This document shows, in pieces, positions 22,671-37,369 of a DNA stretch of 64,000 nt. The DNA is from an uncultured Microbulbifer sp. (GTDB taxonomy: Bacteria > Pseudomonadota > Gammaproteobacteria > Pseudomonadales > Cellvibrionaceae): NCBI RefSeq assembly GCF_947498635.1, contig NZ_CANMKV010000025.1, positions 1 through 64,000 on the forward strand, written 5' to 3'. Position 1 is the stretch's first letter. Each line of letters starts with the position of its first letter. The notes under the pieces are model-generated. The model did no database searches, had not been told where the DNA came from, and was given only the letters and a program-made list of their open reading frames with translations. Both the position numbers and the translations under genes were made by a program.

Positions 22671-22966
22671 TGCCTATATCCTGGAACTGAGATCGCCACA
22701 GTATACCGTTGCTGGGAAGCCGCGATGATACGCTTCTGAGTGAAACCGGGGTATTGGATAACGGCACCTGCAAACGGTAAGCAACACCGACGAATAATCA
22801 GCAAGGTGATGACTCACCACTGATACGCTCCCTTTTAGGTGGGCGCTTTGGGCTCTATGACTTAGCCTTTACGAAAAGAGTTTCAGGAGGGTACAACGGC
22901 AATAACCAGAAAAAACCGCCTGGGTCGAAGTATTTCGGGCCCAGGTACTTTCTAATATAAAGACAG
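22671..22966. other. Intergenic between tilS and the broken hydrolase
   Basis: No gene or strong hairpin is seen. It should contain the tilS promoter, because the genes upstream of it are remnants. Confidence 0.4.
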
Positions 22967-24660
<1,694 letters not shown>

Positions 24661-24734
24661 GTTTTTCTTTTCTGGAGTGCACTTTACTGCGGTGTGAAAT
24701 ATCACTTCCTGCTTCAGGGGGAACATAAAAAATG

Positions 24735-25230
24735 CTTGAGATAGCCGCGGTTAACGAGCGAGAACAACTGTGAAGGCTTCAGGCGGTTGGGCGCCGTGCG
24801 CTCATCGCCCAGGGTGGTGACATCAGGGTTTGCCGACACCTGCAAATTGGTAATACCTGAAGCCAGAATAAACAAAGCGCCAAGGAACAACCCATAAACT
24901 TCCATGCGCTCCGCTGGAATAAATAACGAGCAGCCCAAAACCGCAATAGCAAGCCCCTTGACAATCCCTTTTTGATAGCCAATTTTACCCACTAGGCTAC
25001 CCGTCGGCAGGGAAACTAAAAAATACGCCCCAAAGCAACAGAATTGCCTGGGCATAATTAAGTTCAAAAATGCCTTTGAGGTCGGGGATCAGTATATCGT
25101 TCAGACAAGTAATAAAGCCCCATATAAAAAACAGCGAAGTCAGGACTAACAACGCAAATTTTTGGCCCGGTTCATCGCCCGTTTGCAACTGCCCAGTATC
25201 CGTTGCCGTATTACTTGGCAAAATTGCCAT
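24735..25230 (-). pseudogene. MFS sugar permease (FucP/GluP type), frameshifted and 3'-truncated
   Basis: From the ATG at 25230, one frame gives MAILPSNTATDTGQLQTGDE, then [40 protein letters not shown] and runs to a stop near 25010. A shifted frame continues as [58 protein letters not shown] and [16 protein letters not shown]. Family members read QAMLVQFCFFGAYFL here, so a deletion of several bases near 25045 caused the shift. The match is lost after [11 protein letters not shown], where relatives continue for about 250 more residues. Intact proteins import hexoses by proton symport across the inner membrane. The gene runs straight into the 5'-truncated GH3 gene, so a single deletion probably removed the end of one and the start of the other. 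Confidence 0.82.
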
Positions 25231-25483
25231 ATTGATTTTCCGGAACCTTCTTTCGCGGCTATCTCGCAAGCCGAAAGCCAATACCTAAACACTTGTTTTC
25301 TTTTTACTTTCCACCATGGGGACATAGGCACGCCGCAGCGATTTTCGATAAAGGGGTCAAAATGGGGGTAATAGGGATATGTCAAAGTACCATCGCCACT
25401 ATTTCGGAGGGAGGCTTTCAGGGAATAGTAAAACACAGTGTCCCAGCCTAACGCCAGAGAGGGGAATTAAATTGAAAAGAGCG
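25231..25483. other. Intergenic upstream of the broken permease
   Basis: No real gene is seen. A 96-codon minus-strand frame overlaps the permease 5' end out of frame and has no recognisable character. Confidence 0.4.
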
Positions 25484-25501
25484 AGGGCTCCTAAGAGCCC
25501 T
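25484..25501 (-). terminator. Probable terminator after accA
   Basis: AGGGCTC (25484-25490) and GAGCCCT (25495-25501) pair around a 4-nt loop. Read on the minus strand, the stem is followed by CGCTCTTTTCAATTT. It lies 46 nt beyond the accA stop. Confidence 0.6.
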
Positions 25502-25546
25502 GATAGAGGGGCAGTTCGATAATCGAAAGTTACCCCTTAGAAAATA

Positions 25547-26503
25547 TCAAGAAATGATATTGCCGTAGCTCATCAGACGCTGGTAGCGCTTCTCCAGAAG
25601 CTCATCGATTGGAATAGCACTCAGCTGATCGAGTTGCTCGCTGAGGCGCTCTCTCAAGCTCGCCGCCATGGCGTCCGGGTCGCGATGAGCACCACCGAGG
25701 GGTTCGGCGATGGTTTCATCCACAATACCCAGCTCTTCCAACACACTGGAAGTCACCCCCATGGCCTCGGCGGCCAGCGGCGCCTTCTCCACAGTTTTCC
25801 AGATAATGTTGGCGCAGCCTTCCGGGGAGATCACAAAGTAAGTCGAGTACTGCAGCATATTGAGTTGGTCACCAACGCCAATAGCCAAAGCTCCGCCGGA
25901 GGAACCCTCACCAATCACCGTACATATTATTGGCGTGCGCAGGCGGGACATCACGGCCAGGTTCTGGGCAATAGCCTCGCTGATTCCACGCTCCTCACTA
26001 TCGATACCAGGGTAGGCTCCCGGTGTATCGATCAGAGTGAGCACCGGCATCTTAAAGCGCTCGGCCATCTCCATAATGCGTAGGGCCTTGCGATACCCTT
26101 CGGGCTTCGGCATACCGAAGTTGCGCGTCACCTTCTCATTGACGGAGCGGCCCTTCTCCTCGCCAATTACTGCCACCGGCTTACCATTCAGGCGCGCGAT
26201 GCCGGCGATAATCGCCTTATCGTCGCCAAAATGGCGGTCACCGTGCAGCTCGTCCCAATCGGTAAACAGGCGCTCGATATAATCCTTGGTATAAGGACGC
26301 TGCGGGTGTCGGGCCACCTGGACTACCTGCCAGGGGCTCAGATCGGAGTAGATGGACTCGGTCAGGGTTCTACTCTTATCCCGCAGCCGGGTCACTTCAT
26401 CAGCGATATTCAGCTCATTGTCGTCACCGACGAGCTGCAATTCTTTAATTTTGCTTTCCAGCTCTGCAATCGGCTGCTCAAACTCGAGAAAGTTGAAATT
26501 CAT
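25547..26503 (-). CDS. accA: Acetyl-CoA carboxylase carboxyltransferase subunit alpha
   Basis: With AccD it transfers the carboxyl group from biotin-BCCP to acetyl-CoA, making malonyl-CoA for fatty acid synthesis. The 318-aa product begins [20 protein letters not shown] and shows [55 protein letters not shown] and [20 protein letters not shown], the crotonase-like carboxyltransferase core. E. coli AccA is 319 aa. It follows dnaE by 92 nt, the conserved arrangement, and is closed by a hairpin terminator. Confidence 0.98.
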   Translation of the reverse strand: MNFNFLEFEQPIAELESKIKELQLVGDDNELNIADEVTRLRDKSRTLTESIYSDLSPWQVVQVARHPQRPYTKDYIERLFTDWDELHGDRHFGDDKAIIAGIARLNGKPVAVIGEEKGRSVNEKVTRNFGMPKPEGYRKALRIMEMAERFKMPVLTLIDTPGAYPGIDSEERGISEAIAQNLAVMSRLRTPIICTVIGEGSSGGALAIGVGDQLNMLQYSTYFVISPEGCANIIWKTVEKAPLAAEAMGVTSSVLEELGIVDETIAEPLGGAHRDPDAMAASLRERLSEQLDQLSAIPIDELLEKRYQRLMSYGNIIS

Positions 26504-26595
26504 GAAATCTGCGCCTTAACTCTTATCAACGCCACCGGGCAATTACAGCGGCATAGCTTAACTGTACAGAACCGACCAGTCGAGTCCGGTGGATT

Positions 26596-30114
<3,519 letters not shown>

Positions 30115-30172
30115 AGTCGCGTTTAATTCCGGGCCCTGCGAGGCACGGCCCCAACAAAGCGCTATCGATTGT

Positions 30173-30388
30173 TTACCAGAGTCGGCCCATCTGCCGAGCG
30201 CGCTCGGTGCAGAGTTTCAGTACTGCACGACGTTCCTCATTGTTCATAGTGCCCCAGTGGCTGATCTCAGTTCCGCTGCGGAAACAGCCCTCGCACAAAT
30301 CCTGTGCATTCAGGGCGCATACGGAGATACAGGGGGACTTTACCGGGCGCTCTCTGGGCACCACGGTTTTTACCGGTTGTTCAGACAA
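30173..30388 (-). CDS. DUF1289 domain-containing protein
   Basis: A 71-aa cytoplasmic protein with the DUF1289 pattern SPCISVCALNAQDLCEGCFR, four cysteines that probably bind a metal, followed by EISHWGTMNNEERRAVLKLC. The family is widespread in proteobacteria but has no proved biochemical role. It lies 12 nt downstream of the gamma-carbonic-anhydrase-like gene, so the two are probably cotranscribed, and 58 nt upstream of dnaE. Confidence 0.88.
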   Translation of the reverse strand: MSEQPVKTVVPRERPVKSPCISVCALNAQDLCEGCFRSGTEISHWGTMNNEERRAVLKLCTERARQMGRLW

Positions 30389-30400
30389 CTTTTTTAAACC

Positions 30401-30943
30401 TCAAGATTTAGCCCCAAGAGACTCGAGCGGAACCAATTCACTGGCAAAGTACTTGCCGTTGGCCGCGTAATGATCACTACTGGCTTTGAGTAGCTCATAG
30501 GTGGCTGGATCGAGGGTTTTAATGATCTTACCGGGAGTACCCACCACCATGGAGTAATCGGGAATCCCCGTGTCTTCCGTCACCAGCGCGTTGGCGCCGA
30601 TGATACAGCACTTGCCGATTTTGGCTCGGTTTAGAATCACGGCATTGATACCAATCAGGCTGTAATCGCCAATCTCACAGCCGTGCAACATCACTTTATG
30701 GCCTACGGTGACACCCTTGCCGATAGTGAGTGGCGTACCCGGATCGGCATGCAGGACCGCACCATCCTGCACATTGCTGTGCTCGCCGATAGTAATCGGT
30801 GCACAATCGCCGCGTACCACGGCGTTAAACCATACGGAACTGTGCCCGAGCAGGCGTACATCGCCAATCACCTGGGCACCGGGCGCAATGTAGTGGCCCT
30901 CACCTTCCAGTTGCGGCTGTTTATCCCCCAATCTGTACAGCAT
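30401..30943 (-). CDS. Gamma-carbonic anhydrase family protein (YrdA-like)
   Basis: A 180-aa left-handed beta-helix protein built of hexapeptide repeats ([40 protein letters not shown]). The likely metal-binding histidines are in VLHADPG and [10 protein letters not shown], as in gamma-carbonic anhydrases and YrdA/PaaY proteins, which assemble as trimers. Catalytic carbonic anhydrase activity is not established for most of the YrdA branch, so I name only the family. The start at 30943 ([11 protein letters not shown]) matches family length. Confidence 0.9.
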   Translation of the reverse strand: MLYRLGDKQPQLEGEGHYIAPGAQVIGDVRLLGHSSVWFNAVVRGDCAPITIGEHSNVQDGAVLHADPGTPLTIGKGVTVGHKVMLHGCEIGDYSLIGINAVILNRAKIGKCCIIGANALVTEDTGIPDYSMVVGTPGKIIKTLDPATYELLKASSDHYAANGKYFASELVPLESLGAKS

Positions 30944-31040
30944 TTGGCCTCCGGCTCAATCTGATTACGAACCGCTTATTATCCCGTGCCCGAGAGAGTC
31001 TGGCTAGCGGATGAAGTTTGCGCTTTTCACTTACCGTCGA

Positions 31041-31562
31041 CTAAAGCAACTCGCCCTGCCTGGCAAAATTGGCACCTTCGAGCGTAAGCAGGCGCGCCTT
31101 CAAAGGTAGGCCTCCCGCGTATCCGGTGAGGCTGCCATTCGCTCCAATCACTCGGTGACAGGGAATGATCACGGCCACCGGATTAGCGCCATTGGCCCTG
31201 GCCACCGCGCGGATGGCGCGGGGCTGTCCCAACCACTGGGCCTGCTCGCTGTAGCTGCGTGTTTCGCCAAAGGGGATCTGCAACAGTGAATCCCATACCC
31301 GGCGTTGGAATTCTGTGCCTCTTGGCGCCAATGGTAAGTCGAAGCTTTTCCGTCGGCCGCTGATATATTCACGCAATTGCTGGGCGGCCATATCCGTCAG
31401 TGCAGAGGCCTCCCTCTGCCACCCGGCTCCCAGGCGCAATGGGCGCTCGGCATCATAAAACTGCAGTGCCACAACACCTTTTTCTACGCCCTCATGACCA
31501 TCTTCACTGGCGGCAATAGCAACATCACCCAGCTCCGTGGTGTAACTTTCATAAACAATCAT
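31041..31562 (-). CDS. ogt: Methylated-DNA--protein-cysteine S-methyltransferase
   Basis: A suicide enzyme that removes methyl from O6-methylguanine and O4-methylthymine in DNA. The 173-aa protein has the recognition helix region FQRRVWDSLLQIPFGETRSY, the Arg finger in PRAIRAVARANGANPVAVII and the acceptor Cys near 135 in PCHRVIG. The longest frame begins at 31628, but the ATG at 31562 forms an ATGA overlap with the stop of the upstream Ada/AlkA gene and matches the MIVYESYTTELG start of relatives. Translational coupling fits a joint alkylation response. Confidence 0.95.
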   Translation of the reverse strand: MIVYESYTTELGDVAIAASEDGHEGVEKGVVALQFYDAERPLRLGAGWQREASALTDMAAQQLREYISGRRKSFDLPLAPRGTEFQRRVWDSLLQIPFGETRSYSEQAQWLGQPRAIRAVARANGANPVAVIIPCHRVIGANGSLTGYAGGLPLKARLLTLEGANFARQGELL

Positions 31563-33040
31563 TTCTGTTCTCCAGATTTCAGGGACTGCCACAGCAAAAT
31601 GGCGCCGTAAGCCCGCCAGGGCCGCCACTGCTCTGCCCGCGCCAGGGCCTCTTTAGGTTTTGCTTTTTCTCCTTCACTGCCGAGTGCCTGCAGGATACCC
31701 AGGTCTGAAGCGGGAAAGGCATCCGGCATCGACAAGCCGCGCATGGCAATATACTGGGCGGTCCAATCGCCGATACCCGGCAGCGAGGTGACCTGTGTGC
31801 ACCAGTCTTCCAGGGATTGCTCGGCAAAATTTACGCGCCCATCCAGCGTTGCCGCAACAAACTCACGCAACGTTTTTGCTCGGGTTCGCGTCACGCCCAG
31901 ATCCGAGAAATCCGCCTCGGCCAACTGTTCCGCCTGGGGAAATAAAAACCACTCCGTGCCCGAGTCATCCACAAAGGACTCCCCGTAGCGGGTCACAAGG
32001 CGCCCGGCAATTGTACTGGCCGCGGCCACGCTGATCTGTTGCCCAAGAATCGCCCGCAACGCATATTCGAATGGATCCCAGGCACCGGGCAGGCGCAAGC
32101 CCGGATTTTCCCGCAACTGGCTGCTCAGCAGCGTGTCTTCCTTTAATATCGCCTGGATTTCCTCGATATCCGCATCCAGATCAAACAGACGACGCAACCG
32201 CTGATTGAGTAGATACAGGCCCGTACCACCCTCCTGCCCAGAGATCTCCACGACCAGGCGATTTCGCTCAGCATCGTTGTACACCCGCATGACTCCGCGG
32301 TAGCGCGCCAAATCACCGGTATCTACTGCAAAACTGCGCGAATACACCTCCCCCTCTACCTGCTCCACACCTGTTAGGGCGCGAACTCCCAGGAAAGCCA
32401 ATAACGACTGCCAGTCCAGCGGCGGGCGGTAATCGAGATACAGCCGCACTGGCGTGGCTGCACGCACATCCACACGGCTGGAATGCCCCTCCCGGCGTAC
32501 TTCCGATGGCGTGCGCTGATATATTTGTTTAAAAACACCATTAAAGCGGCGCAAGCTGTTAAAGCCCGATTCGTAGGCAATGTCGGCAATTGGCAAGTGG
32601 GTATCACGCAGCAAACGAAAAGCAAAGAGCGCTCTCTCTGTCTGCCAAACCGCCAGGGGACTCACCCCCAGATGTTCGGCAAACAGGCGTCGCAAATAGC
32701 GGCTGCTGACACCGAGCCGCTCCGCCAGTCTCTCCACCGACTGCGGCTCCCGCTCACTGCGCATCAGCTTCAGCGCCCGCTGCACCGTGGTGGATACGAG
32801 GCCCCAAGCTGGACTGCCGGGCGCGGAATCTGGCCGACAGCGCAGGCAGGGCCTAAAACCCGCATTAGCAGCCTCCGCCGCCGTGGCAAAATAAGTAACA
32901 TTGCGCTCCAGTGGTGGACGCGCCGGGCAGATCGGCCGGCAGAAAATCCCAGTGGTCTTCACTGCGGTAAAAAAGCGCCCATCGAAACGCCGGTCGCGGG
33001 CCAAGCGCGCACTGGAACAAACTGCTGCATCAATCTTCAT
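31559..33040 (-). CDS. Ada-type regulator fused to AlkA DNA glycosylase
   Basis: A 493-aa multidomain protein. Residues 1-75 form an Ada metal-binding domain with Cys34 and Cys38 (GIFCRPIC) and Cys65 and Cys68 (CLRC); the first is probably the phosphotriester methyl acceptor. An AraC-type DNA-binding domain follows (LAERLGVSSRYLRRLFAEHL, IADIAYESGFNSLRRFNGVF). Then comes an AlkA N-domain and a helix-hairpin-helix glycosylase (LPGIGDWTAQYIAMRGLS) with the catalytic Asp in PASDLGI. It should sense methylated DNA, activate its operon and excise 3-methyladenine. ATG 33040 has GAGAG upstream and fits homologues better than the frame start at 33085. The Ogt activity of E. coli Ada is encoded separately, directly downstream. 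Confidence 0.93.
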   Translation of the reverse strand: MKIDAAVCSSARLARDRRFDGRFFTAVKTTGIFCRPICPARPPLERNVTYFATAAEAANAGFRPCLRCRPDSAPGSPAWGLVSTTVQRALKLMRSEREPQSVERLAERLGVSSRYLRRLFAEHLGVSPLAVWQTERALFAFRLLRDTHLPIADIAYESGFNSLRRFNGVFKQIYQRTPSEVRREGHSSRVDVRAATPVRLYLDYRPPLDWQSLLAFLGVRALTGVEQVEGEVYSRSFAVDTGDLARYRGVMRVYNDAERNRLVVEISGQEGGTGLYLLNQRLRRLFDLDADIEEIQAILKEDTLLSSQLRENPGLRLPGAWDPFEYALRAILGQQISVAAASTIAGRLVTRYGESFVDDSGTEWFLFPQAEQLAEADFSDLGVTRTRAKTLREFVAATLDGRVNFAEQSLEDWCTQVTSLPGIGDWTAQYIAMRGLSMPDAFPASDLGILQALGSEGEKAKPKEALARAEQWRPWRAYGAILLWQSLKSGEQK

Positions 33041-33612
33041 AAGTTTCTCTCGTTTCTGGCAACCAGTGTATGGATTCCACACCACCGGAACTAGTCAAAA
33101 ACGGAACCGACCACCACAGCGTATCGACCAACAGGTCAGAGCCCCCCAATACAGCGCGAAGTCGCATGTTTGTGCGCGAGTGCATTATTCATTTTTCTAC
33201 TGGATATCGCCCCACAAATGCTCAGCGTCATCAAAGTTAAAACCGCCTTTTTTTCTAACGGCACGGACAGATCTGCCCTGTGAATAGCTTTGTCATAGTT
33301 CTCTTCTTATAGATGGCGGCCGTGCTGTTTTTTTCATTAACGGAGTAAGAACCCCATCAAAAAACCGCCATTATTTAGCCAACAACCACATTTATGCGGA
33401 GAAAAAACGCATATTTACCCACATCAAAATCCGGTTCCTTATCTATTTTGAAAAGAACTAAAAAAAATAGAAATCTATTCCACCGGAATCTATCTACAGG
33501 GAAGTAGAAACTTGGAAGCCATTCATTTATTTGCAGCATGCTCTTACTACAGCAAGGCGCCAGGTCACCTCTTCTTCTCTGACAGATAAAAATCCACTCG
33601 GAGAATTTTTAT
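33041..33612. other. Divergent intergenic region, no gene
   Basis: The region separates the alkylation repair operon (minus) from the type 3 repeat lipoprotein (plus) and must hold both promoters. I see no certain Ada box or sigma boxes. GGAG at about 33600-33603 is the ribosome site of the lipoprotein gene. Confidence 0.5.
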
Positions 33613-36201
33613 ATGCAAAAAATACCGCTGATCGTATTTTTTTTCTCTCTACTGCTAATAAACGCCTGTGGTTCGGATAGCGGTAGTAGAGCCAGTACAC
33701 CCGACGATCCACTCCCCGGACCCAATATTTCTGATGGAGATGGTGACGGTATTCGAGATACTGAGGATAACTGTCCAAATACCAAAAACGCCTCCCAGAA
33801 TGACCTCGACAGTGATGGCCTTGGCGATGCCTGTGATAGTGATGATGACAACGACAATCATCCAGATTCCGAAGATAACTGCCCACAAGTAGAAAACCCC
33901 GATCAGGCAAACAGTGACGGCGATCACTTGGGCAACGCCTGCGACGCAGATCTAGACGGCGACGAAGTTGCAAACGAAAACGATAACTGCCCCGCCGATG
34001 CCAACCATACGCAAGGCGATATCGACAGCGATGGCGTGGGCGATAGCTGCGATAATGATCGCGATGGTGATGACTACACCAATACCCTGGATAATTGCCC
34101 CGAGGTGCCCAACCCAGACCAAGCCGATCAAGATAGTGATGGTATTGGCGACCTTTGCGATAGCGATAGCGATAGCGATGACGACGGGCTGGACGACGGT
34201 GTAGACAACTGCCCGCAGGTCCCCAACGAGGATCAGAGTGATACCGACGGCGATGGCATTGGCAACGCCTGCGATAGCGACGATGACGGCGACAGTATTG
34301 ACGACAGTAGCGATAACTGTCCCAGCACGCCGAACCCCGCTCAGGAAGATCAGGATAACGATGGTCTTGGTAATGTCTGTGACCCCGATCGAGATAACGA
34401 TGGCGTAGACAACCAGGCTGACAACTGCCCGGCCATCGCCAATTCGGGGCAAAGCGATCTCGATTCTGATGGAAAGGGTGATCTCTGCGACAGTGACGAT
34501 GACGCCGATGGCATTGATGACCAAAACGACAACTGCCCGATTGATGCCAACGCCGATCAGACCGACACCGATGGCGATGGCAGCGGCGACCTCTGCGATA
34601 CGGACCGGGATGGAGATGGCGTCAATAACGATGCGGATAACTGCCCACTGGAGCCCAATGACGATCAGGTGGATAGCGACGGTGACGGTTTCGGCGATGC
34701 CTGTGATGACAACTCTGATATCGACGGGGATTTAATTACCGATACCGTCGACAACTGTATCAACGTCCCCAACACCAACCAATTCGATCATGATGGTGAT
34801 GGTATCGGCGACGCCTGTGACAGTGATCTGGATGGTGACGGCAGCGATAATCAGGCCGACAACTGCCCGGCAACTCCCAACCAAAATCAGGAAAATAACG
34901 ATGGGGATGAGTTCGGTGATATCTGTGATACCGACGATGACAACGACGGTATCAATGACCTGATCGACAACTGTCGTTTTGCCTCCAATGCCAACCAGCA
35001 AGACAGCGATGGAGACACCCTGGGCGATGCCTGTGATTCCGACCTGGATAATGACGGCATCGAAAACGCAAATGACAATTGCCCCCATATCTCCAACACT
35101 CTCCAGAAGGATGGCGACGGGGACAGTATCGGCGATGCCTGCGACACAAATACCGATAGCGACAGCGATGGGTATGACGATGGGGAGGACAACTGCCCGG
35201 CAACCGCCAACCCGGATCAGACCGATCAGGATAACGATGGCAGTGGCGATGCCTGTGACAACGACTGGGATGGTGACGGCACCAATAACAGTCAGGATAA
35301 CTGTCCCCTTGTGCCCAACGACCAAACCGATAGCGACGGCGATGGCTCTGGTGACAACTGCGATGGCGACCTCGACGGTGACAGCATCGAGGACAGCATG
35401 GACAATTGCCCGCAAGTGCCAAACCCGGATCAGACAGACGGGGATGGCGATGGCAACGGCGATGTCTGTGATAGTGACGCGGATAATGACGGCTCGGATG
35501 GCAGCGCAGACAACTGCCCAGCTATTTCCAATCCTACACAAACCGATAGCGATGGAGACGGACTGGGCGATGCCTGCGACCCCGATGTGGATAACGATGG
35601 GGCAGACAATAACATCGATAACTGTCCGCAAACCTGGAATCCCGGCTGGGAAGACTCTGACCAGGACGGCGTTGGCGATGCCTGTGACTTCGACACCATC
35701 CTCTCCTGCACGACCTTCGAGGGTCTTGAAGTAATGGAGGGCGCCAGCATTGCGCTAGAGTATGGAATCAATGCCCCCTGCGATGGCTGTTCAGTAATTT
35801 CTGCAGCCAAGATAAGTAACGGCCTACCCGCTGATGCCGCCAGGATGGAAGTAGTCAGTGGCGCTGGAGGTAGCACTTATATTCAGGTCAACCATAACAG
35901 CGTGAAGACAGGTCGCTATATGGTCAGCTTCCTGGTGGAGAATGCCAATGCTCTGCTGGATCTTATTTACCTGAATAGTATTACCATCAGTACCTATCTT
36001 GATGGAACTGCCACAGGAGAGAGCATTAGCGGCTATCGATTAGCGCCTTTCAAGGTGAATGGTGCCTACAATCACCGCCTATTGCTGGCCAATACCCTGG
36101 CGGACTTTAACCAGGTGCGGTTGAGTCTTGATGGCCTTGATCTGATCAACAACACGCTCGATGTCTATCTCGCCTGTGCGGTGCCTATAAACCAACCCTA
36201 A
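33613..36201 (+). CDS. Large calcium-binding lipoprotein with 18 thrombospondin type 3 repeats
   Basis: The 862-aa protein begins MQKIPLIVFFFSLLLINAC, a lipoprotein signal with Cys19, and a short Ser/Pro linker. From about residue 42 to 697 it consists of tandem thrombospondin type 3 repeats. I count 18 DNC cores, mostly DNCP followed by a short stretch ending in Asn (DNCPQVPNPDQ), separated by acidic loops such as DSDGDGIGDACD that bind calcium. Repeats vary in length and in the inserted acidic runs. The last 160 aa are a non-repeat domain with cysteines (PCDGCSVIS, LACAVPINQP) that I do not recognise. Such repeats usually form rigid calcium-loaded stalks in OmpA-like or surface proteins; here it would be anchored in the outer membrane. 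It is monocistronic, closed by a strong terminator. Confidence 0.9.
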   Translation: MQKIPLIVFFFSLLLINACGSDSGSRASTPDDPLPGPNISDGDGDGIRDTEDNCPNTKNASQNDLDSDGLGDACDSDDDNDNHPDSEDNCPQVENPDQANSDGDHLGNACDADLDGDEVANENDNCPADANHTQGDIDSDGVGDSCDNDRDGDDYTNTLDNCPEVPNPDQADQDSDGIGDLCDSDSDSDDDGLDDGVDNCPQVPNEDQSDTDGDGIGNACDSDDDGDSIDDSSDNCPSTPNPAQEDQDNDGLGNVCDPDRDNDGVDNQADNCPAIANSGQSDLDSDGKGDLCDSDDDADGIDDQNDNCPIDANADQTDTDGDGSGDLCDTDRDGDGVNNDADNCPLEPNDDQVDSDGDGFGDACDDNSDIDGDLITDTVDNCINVPNTNQFDHDGDGIGDACDSDLDGDGSDNQADNCPATPNQNQENNDGDEFGDICDTDDDNDGINDLIDNCRFASNANQQDSDGDTLGDACDSDLDNDGIENANDNCPHISNTLQKDGDGDSIGDACDTNTDSDSDGYDDGEDNCPATANPDQTDQDNDGSGDACDNDWDGDGTNNSQDNCPLVPNDQTDSDGDGSGDNCDGDLDGDSIEDSMDNCPQVPNPDQTDGDGDGNGDVCDSDADNDGSDGSADNCPAISNPTQTDSDGDGLGDACDPDVDNDGADNNIDNCPQTWNPGWEDSDQDGVGDACDFDTILSCTTFEGLEVMEGASIALEYGINAPCDGCSVISAAKISNGLPADAARMEVVSGAGGSTYIQVNHNSVKTGRYMVSFLVENANALLDLIYLNSITISTYLDGTATGESISGYRLAPFKVNGAYNHRLLLANTLADFNQVRLSLDGLDLINNTLDVYLACAVPINQP
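33736..35690 (+). repeat. Array of degenerate repeats coding type 3 calcium-binding units
   Basis: About 1.95 kb of imperfect tandem units, usually about 100-110 bp each, share segments such as GATAACTGCCC and GGCGATGCCTGTGA. Units differ by many synonymous changes, so the array is old rather than newly amplified. Recombination between units could still change repeat number. Confidence 0.85.
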
Positions 36202-36216
36202 TTAAGCATCGTTCCG

Positions 36217-36255
36217 AATAAACAAAGCCCCGATTTTTGGGGCTTTGTTTATTTT
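36217..36255. terminator. Bidirectional intrinsic terminator
   Basis: AATAAACAAAGCCCC (36217-36231) pairs perfectly with GGGGCTTTGTTTATT (36239-36253) around GATTTTT. A/T tails on both sides let it serve the plus-strand lipoprotein gene and the convergent PhzF-like gene. Confidence 0.9.
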
Positions 36256-36264
36256 AAGCATCAT

Positions 36265-37047
36265 TTAAAAGGTTATTTGACCACGCATATAATCCACCGC
36301 TTGGCCAATCAGTATCACCTCATTATTCACAACTTCACAGGTAAGTACACCGCGCCGCTGTGACAGCTGGACAGCGTTGAGCGTTGATTTCCCCAATACT
36401 CGACTCCAATAAGGGGCGAGCTCACAATGTGCAGATCCGGTAACTGGGTCCTCATTCACTCGCAACTTGGGGAAGAAGCAGCGACTGACAAAATCACAGC
36501 GATCCCCTGGCGCAGTAATAACAACACCTCGTAAATCCAGTTCAGCAAGTCTCGTAAAATTGGGAGTTACACGCTTCAATTCAGCCTCGCTGTCCAACAC
36601 CACTATATAATCGAACGCCGCCAGGGTTTGTACAGGGGTTATATCCAAGGCATCTGCCAGGTTTTGTGGACAGTTGATAGGCTTGGGGACAGTGGATGGA
36701 AAGCGCATTTTATAACCCCGCTCACTGCGCTCGACCTTCAATGTGCCACCGCGGGTCTCGAAATGGATAACGGACCTTGTATAAGATAAATGCTTAAAGA
36801 GCACATGCGCGGCAGCCAGAGTCGCATGGCCACAAAGATCAACCTCTGCCTCGGGTGTAAACCACCGCAATCTGTAACCTCCTCTCCCCTCGGGAGCGAA
36901 GAACGCCGTTTCCGAAAGGTTATTTTCCTCAGCAATTCTCTGCATCAGTGCATCAGGTAACCACGTATCCAGAGGACAGACCGCAGCCGGATTACCTGTA
37001 AACACTTCAGCCGCAAAGGCATCGACCTGAAAAATACTAAGCTCCAT
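36265..37047 (-). CDS. PhzF family isomerase/epimerase
   Basis: A 260-aa protein of the PhzF/diaminopimelate epimerase fold. It starts LSIFQVDAFAAEVFTGNPAA and has NNLSETAFF, whose Glu matches the catalytic Glu of PhzF, RWFTPEAEVDLCGHATLAAA, and the second-half motif DPVTGSAHCELAPYW. PhzF itself isomerises a phenazine precursor, but no phenazine genes are nearby and most family members have unknown substrates. GGAGGG lies 8 nt before the ATG. It is single, convergent with the repeat lipoprotein gene. Confidence 0.92.
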   Translation of the reverse strand: MELSIFQVDAFAAEVFTGNPAAVCPLDTWLPDALMQRIAEENNLSETAFFAPEGRGGYRLRWFTPEAEVDLCGHATLAAAHVLFKHLSYTRSVIHFETRGGTLKVERSERGYKMRFPSTVPKPINCPQNLADALDITPVQTLAAFDYIVVLDSEAELKRVTPNFTRLAELDLRGVVITAPGDRCDFVSRCFFPKLRVNEDPVTGSAHCELAPYWSRVLGKSTLNAVQLSQRRGVLTCEVVNNEVILIGQAVDYMRGQITF

Positions 37048-37369
37048 TTACTCGCCCTCCACGGCATCATCACCATTGCCACCACTGAACGGGATACCCC
37101 TCAGCTTACTGTAATAGTTATACAGAAGCTCTCTTTACCACAAACTATTGCGGAGAGCACAAAAAATGCAGCCAATAAAATTGCCCCTAAATAATTCCGT
37201 GAACTCGTTACTCAATGAAGCCCTTAGACACTTTCCGATAAACGCCCTACAGGCGGTGGGGAGATCGCTTCAGTGGTGTCCTTGCTTATCAATAATACGG
37301 AGGAGCCATCTGCCCAGACACTATCTGGCTCTATCTGACAGATTCCCTCCCCCAAATGCCGGTATACCA
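37048..37369. other. Intergenic, nothing recognised
   Basis: Short open frames on both strands have no recognisable protein character. The region separates the PhzF-like gene from the broken PepSY gene and may include degraded sequence. Confidence 0.4.

Noticed and set aside
25146..25436. 96-codon minus-strand frame upstream of the permease remnant
   Set aside because: It overlaps the permease start out of frame and has no recognisable character.
33655..35631. Several long minus-strand and alternate plus-strand frames inside the type 3 repeat gene, rich in Ile, Val and Thr
   Set aside because: They arise from the GAT/GAC-rich repeats read in other frames; no start signals and no function.
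33736..35690. CRISPR-like periodicity in the repeat lipoprotein gene
   Set aside because: The repeats are coding, degenerate and lack identical direct repeats with unique spacers.
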